A stretch of 8,436 bases of DNA from Actinomycetota bacterium. GTDB taxonomy: Bacteria; Acidobacteriota; Blastocatellia; Chloracidobacteriales; Chloracidobacteriaceae. Position numbers and translations under genes: made by a program. The notes beneath the pieces are model-generated. The model saw only the letters and a list, made by a program, of their open reading frames with translations, was not told where the DNA came from and searched no databases. Of this stretch, positions 1-6,319 are shown piece by piece; position 1 is the stretch's first letter; each line of letters begins with the position of its first letter. The DNA lies in contig JAAFHI010000097.1 in NCBI GenBank assembly GCA_013298335.1, positions 1-8,436 on the forward strand. Direction: 5' to 3'.

Positions 1-176
1 TCGCCGGGCATCCCCGAACCGGGCCGAGTCGGGATTTCGTTGCGGAGATGCACGAACTCCGCGCGCTCGGGCGGACGGCGGCGGTCATGCGGTCGCATCC
101 GCGTTATGCCGCGCCGGACGATTTCATTCACGGAATCCGGCGGTTGCTGGCCGGAAGCGCTTTTTCCGTCGATTGA
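1..176 (+). CDS. C-terminal fragment of an unrecognised protein (5' end outside window)
   Basis: An open frame enters from the left edge and stops at TGA 174-176, giving 57 visible residues that end in RRLLAGSAFSVD. This frame is preferred over the other two because its composition is protein-like: alternating charged and hydrophobic residues (DFVAEMHELRALG, then DDFIHGIRRLLAG) suggesting two amphipathic helices around a HPRY turn. No signal peptide, membrane segment or catalytic motif can be assigned from this tail. An enzyme with a helical C-terminal cap, such as an alpha/beta hydrolase, would be compatible, but nothing seen proves it, so no function is claimed. The next gene on the same strand starts 113 bp downstream with its own ribosome binding site. 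Confidence 0.5.
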   Translation, partial: AGHPRTGPSRDFVAEMHELRALGRTAAVMRSHPRYAAPDDFIHGIRRLLAGSAFSVD

Positions 177-233
177 TCTCAATTTCTCCGGTTTCCGGTC
201 ACAAACCCGTTTTTGAATGGTCTGAATGAAAGA

Positions 234-256
234 CGGGCGTTCAACCCGAACGCTCG
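234..256 (+). promoter_or_regulatory. Leader hairpin upstream of the small membrane protein gene
   Basis: A 9-bp stem (CGGGCGTTC at 234-242 pairing with GAACGCTCG at 248-256, with one G-T pair) closes a 5-nt AACCC loop. It ends 19 bases before the AAAAAGGAG ribosome binding site of the gene at 290. It could be a 5' leader structure, or the remains of a terminator for the gene ending at 176, but no T-run follows it. No convincing -35/-10 pair was found in 177-289. The structure is seen in the sequence; its role is inference. Confidence 0.35.
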
Positions 257-289
257 CATTACTTCTAACCGTTCGAAAAAGGAGTTCCC

Positions 290-739
290 ATGACAGCTTT
301 ACCGCTCACTTCAACCGGTTCCACAAAAAGTTCTTCTATGTGGCGTTCGCCCGGCATCTGGATGGCGACGTTCATCGTCGTCTACATCACGTTCAATGCC
401 CTCCGGGCGACGATCAACCCGGTGCATTTCGCCGCCGCGTACGGCACGCCGCTCGCCGGACCGGAACACGATGCGTTCGTACTGGTCTACGCCATTCGCG
501 CCCTGTTTCTCGGATTGTTCGGCTTTTCGCTGCTCGTCACCCGCCGGTTTCGCGCGCTCGCGCTTTTTTCACTCGTCGCGGTGGTCATGCCGGTCGGCGA
601 CGCGGTGCTTGTGGCGTCCCGAGGCGGGGCGGGAGCCATTGTCGTCCGGCACGTCGTCATCGCGATTTTTCTTTTTCTGACGTGGCTCCTGATTGAGCGA
701 TGGGTCAAACGAAACGGGCAATCCGTTTCAAATGAATGA
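290..739 (+). CDS. Small four-helix membrane protein, DUF4267-like
   Basis: This 149-residue protein begins at ATG 290, with a strong AAAAAGGAG site at 276-284 and 5-nt spacing. Residues 1-20 are polar and Ser/Thr-rich and do not look like a cleavable signal. Four hydrophobic segments follow at about 24-42, 63-83, 89-109 and 115-135, and the C-terminus is short and polar. The placement of an Arg then Gly in helix 2 (YAIRALFLG, 67-75), a Gly-Asp pair at the end of helix 3 (PVGDAV, 101-106) and a His at the start of helix 4 (RHVV, 120-123) resembles the DUF4267 family of small integral membrane proteins of unknown function. The family match is by eye and the biochemical role is unknown. It appears monocistronic: hairpins follow its stop, and the next gene is about 100 bp away. 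Confidence 0.75.
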   Translation: MTALPLTSTGSTKSSSMWRSPGIWMATFIVVYITFNALRATINPVHFAAAYGTPLAGPEHDAFVLVYAIRALFLGLFGFSLLVTRRFRALALFSLVAVVMPVGDAVLVASRGGAGAIVVRHVVIAIFLFLTWLLIERWVKRNGQSVSNE

Positions 740-744
740 TTTCC

Positions 745-782
745 AAAGAAGGCCGACGGCTTTTTTTTGCGAGTCGGCCTTT
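745..782 (+). terminator. Hairpin-forming segment, probable terminator region after the DUF4267-like gene
   Basis: Two mutually exclusive folds are visible. The longer is a perfect 10-bp stem, GAAGGCCGAC (748-757) with GTCGGCCTTC (773-782), around a 15-nt loop that contains a run of eight T (761-768). The shorter is an A-rich arm at 745-754 pairing with 758-767, including G-T pairs, so the T-run itself lies in the stem. The segment begins 6 bp after the stop at 739. Neither fold has the classical stem-then-U-tract arrangement on the + strand, so termination is likely from position but not certain. Confidence 0.5.
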
Positions 783-830
783 CAACCGTTGGATTCACTG
801 AATGAAAATACGGCCTCACTCCCGGACCCA

Positions 831-836
831 ACGAGG
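831..836 (+). promoter_or_regulatory. Ribosome binding site deciding the start of the ferredoxin-ankyrin gene
   Basis: A purine-rich ACGAGGA stretch followed by AAAAACC precedes ATG 844 at normal spacing. The alternative in-frame ATG at 802 has no such element in front of it, which supports the shorter protein. Confidence 0.5.
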
Positions 837-843
837 AAAAACC

Positions 844-1575
844 ATGGCTGATCCCAATGAACGCTATCCGGACAACGCTGCGGGACCGTTTTTCGTGGAT
901 TGGAGATGTCTTGACTGTGACGTTTGTCGCGACACCGCACCGGCCAACTTCACGCGCAACGATGATGGAGGGTATTCGTACCTGAAAAAGCAGCCGGAAA
1001 ATCTTGATGAATATGAACGGTGTCTGGAAGCGATGGATGCCTGCCACACGGAGGCCATCGGGTGCAACGGCGGGTTGCCGGATTGGGATGTTCTTCCGTC
1101 CGTCATGGCGTTTCGTTTCGCCATTGAATGGGGTCACTCGGCCCGTTTCGAACGGCTGCTGCCCGAAGTGCTCTTGGAGGCCGGGCGGGAATCCCTTTTT
1201 AAAACCGGGGACCTTTTTCGCGTTGCCGCCCGGACCGGGCTGACGGACATGGTCGAGCGGCTTTTACTGAATGCTGATGCGCTCGCCATCCCGCGCTCGG
1301 CGTTGACCCCGTCGCTCGATGAAGCAATCGAGCGGAATGATTTTGAAATGGTGGATCTGCTGTTTCGTTACGGGGTAAGACCGAGCGGTGTCACGGCAGG
1401 AGGGCCAAACTCGCTTGAACTGGCACTGCTGACCGGCAACCCGAAAATGGTCGAGCGGGTTCTTGCGGCTGGCGGTATTTCAAAGGAAGAAGCCGTCAGA
1501 CGGTGGTTCGAGGAGCATGCGGACGACCCATTGCCGACACCGTCGAAGAAAACCTGCGGGAAATGCAACGATTGA
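844..1575 (+). CDS. Ferredoxin-ankyrin fusion protein
   Basis: This 243-residue soluble protein has two parts. Residues 1-80 resemble short single-[4Fe-4S] ferredoxins: an ERYPDN start, CLDCDVC giving Cys22, Cys25 and Cys28, a TAPANF segment, the acidic NDDGGYSY stretch, and a fourth ligand Cys67 before TEAIG. The usual Pro after the fourth Cys is His68 here. Residues about 86-211 form ankyrin-like helix-turn-helix repeats, clearest at 123-147 (AARTGLTDMVERLLL), 157-178 (AIERNDFEMVDLLF) and 189-211 (ALLTGNPKMVERVLAAG). The tail ends in CGKC (Cys238, Cys241), an additional CxxC. ATG 844 is preferred over the in-frame ATG 802 because GAGGA precedes it and the ferredoxin homology begins there. 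An electron-transfer domain tethered to a protein-binding domain is inferred; the redox and binding partners are unknown. No export signal is seen, so it is probably cytoplasmic. Confidence 0.85.
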   Translation: MADPNERYPDNAAGPFFVDWRCLDCDVCRDTAPANFTRNDDGGYSYLKKQPENLDEYERCLEAMDACHTEAIGCNGGLPDWDVLPSVMAFRFAIEWGHSARFERLLPEVLLEAGRESLFKTGDLFRVAARTGLTDMVERLLLNADALAIPRSALTPSLDEAIERNDFEMVDLLFRYGVRPSGVTAGGPNSLELALLTGNPKMVERVLAAGGISKEEAVRRWFEEHADDPLPTPSKKTCGKCND

Positions 1576-1576
1576 T

Positions 1577-2461
1577 TCAGTCCGTCTCGTCCGGATGAGG
1601 ATCAAGCATGCTTTCGGCGAAGTTGAAAACCAGGTTGCGGAACCGGTGGATGAGAAAAGCCAGTACCGGGGGAAGGAAGCAGAACAGGAAGAAGGCCAGG
1701 ACGACGAGCAGGAACCGACTCTGGAAAAAATCGTCCGAAATTCGGCTGAAATCCATCCAGTGACCGCCACCCTTGGCGTCGGCGTAGTCTTCCTGGTGTT
1801 CACGGCTGGTCAGAAGCTGGAACGCGAATTTCAAATCGTAGAACTGAATGAAGAAGCCGAGGAAAGCGTAAATCGGCCGTTCGAGTTCGTGAACCAGCGA
1901 CGTTCCGCTGATGGCCCGGTAAAGAAACACGGTACAGATGATCAGTTCCGTGCCATGTCCCATGAACAGGATGATGAGGTCGTGAAAGCGGGTGAAGGCG
2001 AGGAGGGCATGGAGCGCCGCCAGACCGGCCAGTACGCCGAGGGTCAGCCGGTTGTGTCGAAACCGGTAAAAGAGTCCCGCAAAAATCAGGTAGATGACAA
2101 AGAGCAGGCCGAACTGACGGCCCGTGTGGATCGTCATCCCGCCGCCGTAAACGAAGTCGAACGCCGGAATCGAGGGGTAGCCGAACAGCCATCCGGCAAT
2201 CGAATGGCCGAGTTCGTGGACGATGGTCATCAGCGGGTGGAGCAGGAAGGCGAGAAAGCCGAAAAAGGGCAGGGCGACCAGCGGCAGCGCCAGTCCGGCC
2301 CCGATGGCGATCGCCTGCCAGCCCTTGCGCGAAACCGCAATCGGTCCGACCGGAAGGTCTTCATCCGGAATGACTTCCTGGAAACCGGGGAAAGGCATCC
2401 CGCACTGGATGCAGGCCGGCTGGCCTTCGGGTTGAACCAGCAGACATCGCGGACAACGCAT
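1577..2461 (-). CDS. Zinc-ribbon integral membrane metallopeptidase, M50-like (HELGH)
   Basis: This 294-residue protein starts at ATG 2461 (minus strand), preceded by AAAAAAAGGAG with 6-nt spacing. A longer frame open upstream to 2515 is rejected because it runs into the inverted repeat and loses this site. Residues 3-20 hold CPRC and CIQC, a short zinc ribbon. About seven hydrophobic segments follow, near 48-74, 78-95, 117-132, 139-156, 161-184, 192-212 and 268-288. The HELGH motif (82-86) sits in a membrane segment, as in intramembrane M50/S2P-type proteases, where His and Glu form the zinc site. The usual downstream LDG/NPDG Asp motif is not evident; H160-D161 and GHGTE (168-172) are alternative candidates for a third ligand. 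It probably acts in the inner membrane; the substrate is unknown. It lies 110 bp downstream of the receptor gene and converges with the + strand ferredoxin gene, leaving 1 bp between stops. Confidence 0.8.
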   Translation of the reverse strand: MRCPRCLLVQPEGQPACIQCGMPFPGFQEVIPDEDLPVGPIAVSRKGWQAIAIGAGLALPLVALPFFGFLAFLLHPLMTIVHELGHSIAGWLFGYPSIPAFDFVYGGGMTIHTGRQFGLLFVIYLIFAGLFYRFRHNRLTLGVLAGLAALHALLAFTRFHDLIILFMGHGTELIICTVFLYRAISGTSLVHELERPIYAFLGFFIQFYDLKFAFQLLTSREHQEDYADAKGGGHWMDFSRISDDFFQSRFLLVVLAFFLFCFLPPVLAFLIHRFRNLVFNFAESMLDPHPDETD

Positions 2462-2467
2462 GGGCCA

Positions 2468-2478
2468 CTCCTTTTTTT
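2468..2478 (-). promoter_or_regulatory. Strong ribosome binding site of the metallopeptidase gene
   Basis: Read on the minus strand this is AAAAAAAGGAG followed by TGGCCC and ATG. It fixes the start at 2461. It begins only about 5 bases after the end of the long inverted repeat, so an RNA hairpin there would sit immediately 5' of the site and could influence translation or transcript ends. Confidence 0.7.
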
Positions 2479-2483
2479 GGACG

Positions 2484-2564
2484 GAACACGAAGGCACAAA
2501 GACACGAAGGCACAAAGAGAGGTCGTACTGCTTTGTGTCTCTGTGTCTTTGTGCCTTCGTGTTC
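2484..2564. repeat. Long inverted repeat built from ACACGAAG/GCACAAAG octamers
   Basis: Two 34-nt arms (2484-2517 and 2531-2564) are inverted copies with 31 of 34 positions matching, separated by 13 bases. The outer 22 bp match perfectly. Each arm is GA plus four octamers of consensus RCACRRAG. In the left arm the pair ACACGAAG-GCACAAAG occurs twice in tandem (16-bp period). The right arm reads ACACGAAG, GCACAAAG, ACACAGAG, ACACAAAG on the minus strand. From memory, similar octamer strings occur between genes in many environmental bacterial genomes and create spurious peptides rich in TKTRRHE-type strings. The element fills the gap between the receptor stop (2572) and the metallopeptidase ribosome binding site. 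It encodes no protein; it may be a mobile or REP-like repeat, and may end or stabilise transcripts. Confidence 0.85.
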
Positions 2565-2571
2565 CCGTTTT

Positions 2572-5500
2572 CTAGAACTCGAACTTCAGGACGAACTGGA
2601 ACTGCCGGGGCGGGGCCGAGGTGGCGGTGGAGCGTCCGAAACCGGGCGCTTCCAGCAGGCGGACCGGGATGCCGAAGTGCGTCCGGTTGAACAGGTTGAA
2701 GACTTCGGCGCGCAGGGACAGCGCGTACCGCTCGCCGAAGTTGAACCGCTTGTTGAAGGCCATGTCGACCAGCGCGAAGCCCGACGAGCGGAAACTGTTG
2801 CGTCCGAGCGAGCCGTCGCGACCCGTCAGTTGGTTGAACGCGGTGAGCGACAGCGGATTCACGCCGGGGTTGATGATGACCCGCTGAACGCCGGAATCGC
2901 GGAAGGTGAGTCCGGTCAGGGTGTCGAGCCGGTCGGTCCGGTTGCCGTCGCGGTTGGCGTCCACGAGCGTGTTGATGGTGTAGGGCTGACCCGACTGGAG
3001 GGTCACGATGCTCGAAACCTGCCAGCCGCCGAGGAAGCGGTGTCCGCGGTAGAAGGGCAGCTCATACTGGACGCCGGTGGTGAACCGGTGCCGGACGTCG
3101 AAGGATGAATCGCCGCGTTCCGCCCGGACGATGTTGTCGCGGTCAAGTTCGTTCTGCGCTCTGGCGTATCCTCCGGCGGTGTCGAACAGGTCCGAAATCG
3201 CGTCGATGGAATGGGACCAGGTGTAGGCCGACTGGAAGGCGAGTCCACTGTTGAACCGCTGACGGACGGCGATTTGCAGGGCGTGATAGCGCGAGGTGGC
3301 GTCCGACGAGAAGCCGGAAATCGCCCCGACGTTGCCGTCATTGCGTTCGGTGACGACCTGTACGCCGCCGAACGGGTCGGTGCTGGTCGGCAGGAAGTAG
3401 TAGAGCGGCGCAATCGAACCGCCGTTCGGCGTGCCGGGACGGACGAAGCCTGAGCCGGTCGTTCCCACGTAGGCGATGGACCCGACGATGCGGTCGGCGA
3501 ACGAATGCTCGATGGAAACACTGTATTGGTGGACCCGCCCCGACTGCATGTTTTTCTGGGGCAGGGTGAAGGCGAGGGCGAAATTTCCCGCACCGAGAAC
3601 GTCATTCAGAAAGGCCGCGATCTGGCCGGGGGGAATCAGCGGCGGACAGCTTGACCCGGTTTTGCCACCGAGGCGGCTGAAGGGCGGGAAATTGCCCTGG
3701 CAGCGGGGCCCGAAGTTCCGAATGGAGGGATTGGCGGACAGAATGTCGTCGAAGATCACTCCCGACCGGAAATTGGTCTGGACCGAGGCCGGGAACAGGT
3801 TGCGCGACTGGGCGGTGACGGTCAGCGGAATCGGGTCGTAGAACAGGCCGTATCCGGCGCGCAGCGCGGTCCGTCCGTTGCCGAAGATGTCCCAGGCCAC
3901 CCCGACGCGGCCCGAAATGTTGTTGGTGTCGGGGTCGAAAATCTGGCTCCGGCCACCGACGAATCCCTGGTAACTGTTGAGCGCATTGAAGAACGCCGAA
4001 AAGTTCTGGCCGCCCGGCGGGGGCTGGAAGCTGCCCGGATTGAGGTCGAATGCCCGACCATACCGATTGTTGCGGGTGTCGGTGGGCACGGTGTTGAGTT
4101 CATACCGCAGACCGCCCTTGATGACGACCCTCGGGTGAATGCGAAAGGTTTCGTTGATGAAGAAGTTGTATTCGTAGTTCCGGAGGTTGATGTCGGAATC
4201 CGGATCAATCACGAAGGTCTGGCGCAGGTCGGACGGAACGCCGAGCGCCACGAAGTCCGCGCCGCTGCCGTAGCGGGGTGTTCCGTTCGGACCGATGACA
4301 ATATTCGGGGCGTAGGACAGCGTGAGCCGGAAGTCCTTGTCGTTGAAGCTGTTGGAGGTAACCCGGCGGATGTCGGCCCCGAATTTCAGCGATCCGCGTC
4401 CGTGATTCCAGAGAAACGTATCGGCGAAGTGGAAAGTCGTGCCGGTCCGACCCTGCGGGAACGTGCCCGGATCGACGCCGATGGAACTGTAGGGCGCGAC
4501 CGAAAGGCGTCCGAGGGGGCCGGTGCGGCCATCGGTTTGGCCGTCGCCGGTCAGATCGACGCCGATGTTGCGCGACTGGAAGATGAAGGGGCTTCCGGCG
4601 ACCTCGTTGAAGCCGAGCCGGTTGCGTCCGTAGGAGAACCGGAATTCGTTGCTGAAGCGGTCGGAAAGCTGGGTCGTCAGATCGAGGGCGAAATTCTGCG
4701 TCCGGGTGTCTGACCCGATACTCGAATTGATCGCGTTTCCGATGGCGGCGAGCTGGCCGCCGTCGTCCGAAAGATTGTAGCGGGTGGTCAGCAGCGTCTG
4801 TTTGCCGAACGGGGCGAACTGGTAGTCGCTGCGAATCGAGAAAAGCGTCCCGTTTCCTTTGGCCGGAAGGACTTGCGTAAAGTTGTTCACGCCGAATGGC
4901 CCGCCCGCGAAGTTGGGCAGCGGGTAGAGCGCGAGCACGTCCGGGGCGAGCAGGTTGGTCGCGGGCGAGGGGTTGAGCGCGAGGGCGGCGACCCGTTCGG
5001 CGGCGGTCGGCACGGCGTAGTTCACCGTCTGGCTCCGGTTGACGTCCTGGCGTTCGACCGAGGCGAAGAAGTGCCACCGGTTGCGGACGATTGGTCCGCC
5101 GAGGGTGGCCCCGGACTGGTGGCGGGTGAAGGCGTTCTTGCCGGGCCGGAAGGTGGCGCCGCTCGGCGTGAAGTCGAAGGCGTCGCGGGCCTGAATCCGG
5201 GAATCGGTCAGAAAGCTGTAGACCCCGCCGTGAACGGTGTTTTCCCCGGAGCGGGAAACGACGTTGACCTGGCCGCCGACGTTGCGCCCGGCTTCCACGT
5301 CGGAGAGGAGGGTCGTGATCTGGAATTCGCGGAGGCTTTCGATGCTTTGCGGGGCGGTGGCGGTGTAGCCGCGGCGGCGTCCGCCGACTTCCTGGTCGTT
5401 ATTGTCGGAGCCGTCGATGGTGTAGTTGTTGCCGCGCGGGCGGGTCCCGTTGACGGCAAAGTCGCCGCCGCCGAGTTCCGATCCGACGCCGGGGCCATTC

Positions 5501-6132
5501 GCGCCGAAAAAGGCGGGCGGCGGCGAGACGCCGGGGGAAAGCAGGGCGAAACTGTCGAAGTTGCGGACGCCGCGCAGCGGCAGCGAAAGAATGAATTCAG
5601 CCGTGGCGCTCGAACGCAGGGTCGGGTCGGCGGTATTGGCCTGCGTCGTGCCCTGGGTCGGCGGCGGCGGCGGGGTGTTCGGCTGGGTCGCCACCGTCGG
5701 CGGGTTGACCGGCGGTTGCGTGACCGGAGCGGTCGTCGAATCGAGCACGATCGGGGGCGGCTTGATGACCTTCTCGCGGTTGACCTCGACGATGAAGTTC
5801 TGGATCGCGTTGGGTTTGTAGCCGTCGGCGGTGGCGGTGATGGTGTAGACGCCGGGCAGAATCAGGTCGAACCGGTAGGTCCCGGTGGCGTCGCTGCGGG
5901 TGACCCGCGCCAACCCGTTGGCGTTGTTGACGATGCGGACGATCGAGCCCGGTACCGGCGTTTTCAGGTCCACCTGAATGACCAGTCCGAGGATGGTCCC
6001 CGTAGTGGTCTGGGCCAGAACGACCGGGGCAATCGGGGCCAGACCGAACCAGAGCGCCGCGATGAAGGCGACGATGGCCCGGAGTCCCGCTCGGTGCTTG
6101 CGCTGATGAATAAGGGAATTGAATCCGTGCAT
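2572..6132 (-). CDS. Oar-like TonB-dependent outer-membrane receptor with carboxypeptidase-regulatory domain
   Basis: This is a 1186-residue protein. Residues 1-40 form a signal peptide: basic HQRKHR, a hydrophobic core, then VLA before Q41. Residues about 44-130 are a carboxypeptidase-regulatory-like beta-sandwich (SDATGTYRFDLILPGVYTIT, then DGYKP). A Pro/Gln/Thr-rich linker spans about 132-170. A plug domain follows (SLPLRGVRNFDSFALLSPGV; NGTRPRGNNYTIDGSDNND; EFQITTLLSDVEAGRNVGGQ). The remainder is a long beta-barrel with aromatic-rich strands, ending in FNLFNRTHFG and a final LKFEF, the C-terminal Phe expected for outer-membrane insertion. Proteins of this architecture and size are abundant in acidobacteria and related to myxobacterial Oar; their ligands are mostly unknown. 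ATG 6132 is chosen because the signal peptide begins there and GGAGG lies 13 nt upstream; the frame stays open to 6384 but that extension overlaps the preceding gene and would bury the signal peptide. The gene follows the VCBS-repeat gene by 187 bp on the same strand. Confidence 0.92.
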   Translation of the reverse strand: MHGFNSLIHQRKHRAGLRAIVAFIAALWFGLAPIAPVVLAQTTTGTILGLVIQVDLKTPVPGSIVRIVNNANGLARVTRSDATGTYRFDLILPGVYTITATADGYKPNAIQNFIVEVNREKVIKPPPIVLDSTTAPVTQPPVNPPTVATQPNTPPPPPTQGTTQANTADPTLRSSATAEFILSLPLRGVRNFDSFALLSPGVSPPPAFFGANGPGVGSELGGGDFAVNGTRPRGNNYTIDGSDNNDQEVGGRRRGYTATAPQSIESLREFQITTLLSDVEAGRNVGGQVNVVSRSGENTVHGGVYSFLTDSRIQARDAFDFTPSGATFRPGKNAFTRHQSGATLGGPIVRNRWHFFASVERQDVNRSQTVNYAVPTAAERVAALALNPSPATNLLAPDVLALYPLPNFAGGPFGVNNFTQVLPAKGNGTLFSIRSDYQFAPFGKQTLLTTRYNLSDDGGQLAAIGNAINSSIGSDTRTQNFALDLTTQLSDRFSNEFRFSYGRNRLGFNEVAGSPFIFQSRNIGVDLTGDGQTDGRTGPLGRLSVAPYSSIGVDPGTFPQGRTGTTFHFADTFLWNHGRGSLKFGADIRRVTSNSFNDKDFRLTLSYAPNIVIGPNGTPRYGSGADFVALGVPSDLRQTFVIDPDSDINLRNYEYNFFINETFRIHPRVVIKGGLRYELNTVPTDTRNNRYGRAFDLNPGSFQPPPGGQNFSAFFNALNSYQGFVGGRSQIFDPDTNNISGRVGVAWDIFGNGRTALRAGYGLFYDPIPLTVTAQSRNLFPASVQTNFRSGVIFDDILSANPSIRNFGPRCQGNFPPFSRLGGKTGSSCPPLIPPGQIAAFLNDVLGAGNFALAFTLPQKNMQSGRVHQYSVSIEHSFADRIVGSIAYVGTTGSGFVRPGTPNGGSIAPLYYFLPTSTDPFGGVQVVTERNDGNVGAISGFSSDATSRYHALQIAVRQRFNSGLAFQSAYTWSHSIDAISDLFDTAGGYARAQNELDRDNIVRAERGDSSFDVRHRFTTGVQYELPFYRGHRFLGGWQVSSIVTLQSGQPYTINTLVDANRDGNRTDRLDTLTGLTFRDSGVQRVIINPGVNPLSLTAFNQLTGRDGSLGRNSFRSSGFALVDMAFNKRFNFGERYALSLRAEVFNLFNRTHFGIPVRLLEAPGFGRSTATSAPPRQFQFVLKFEF

Positions 6133-6319
6133 TGAAATTTCCAAGCCTCCGGAAAGGAGAAACGACGCCGGAAATCCCGGAATGCGGACCGGCATTGGCC
6201 GGAGCGCCTGCGGGAAGTCGTCATCGGAGATGGTCGGTGCGGGCGGAACGATGAACGCCGACTTCCGTCTTCGCAAGGAAATTCGCCGTTCACCGTTCCG
6301 AGTCCATCCCGCGCGCGGG
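6133..6319 (-). other. 187-bp intergenic region between VCBS-protein and receptor genes
   Basis: Read on the minus strand, the region opens with a perfect 12-bp palindrome CCCGCGCGCGGG (6308-6319) directly after the upstream stop codon. It closes with GGAGG (6146-6150), the likely ribosome binding site of the receptor. The palindrome could form only a short GC stem and has no T-run, so it is at best a weak pause site. No strong -35/-10 pair is evident, so transcription could read through from the upstream gene or start from a non-sigma70-like promoter here. Confidence 0.4.

Noticed and set aside
226..696. + strand frame overlapping the DUF4267-like gene in another phase
   Set aside because: It is Arg/His-rich with no membrane or domain pattern and has no ribosome binding site, while the 290-739 frame has both.
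802..843. Upstream ATG 802 as start of the ferredoxin-ankyrin gene
   Set aside because: No ribosome binding site precedes it, and the added residues (MKIRPHSRTQRGKT) are unlike the conserved ferredoxin beginning. ATG 844 has GAGGA in front.
2484..2518. Octamer direct repeats as a CRISPR array
   Set aside because: The units are 8 or 16 bp and contiguous, with no unique spacers and no cas genes nearby.
1463..2575. Long + strand open frame opposite the metallopeptidase gene
   Set aside because: It reads as a Glu/Gln/Arg-rich low-complexity string antisense to a clear membrane protein with zinc ribbon and HELGH, and its end runs into the octamer repeat. It is a shadow of the real gene.
2460..2690. 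Small + strand frame encoding a TKTRRHKE / SLCLCAF-type peptide
   Set aside because: This peptide is the translation of the octamer inverted repeat, a common source of spurious gene calls, and not a protein.
4873..6135. 420-codon + strand open frame opposite the Oar-like receptor
   Set aside because: Gly/Val/Arg/Asp-rich composition typical of antisense frames in GC-rich DNA, no domain, and it lies fully opposite a receptor with a complete domain set.
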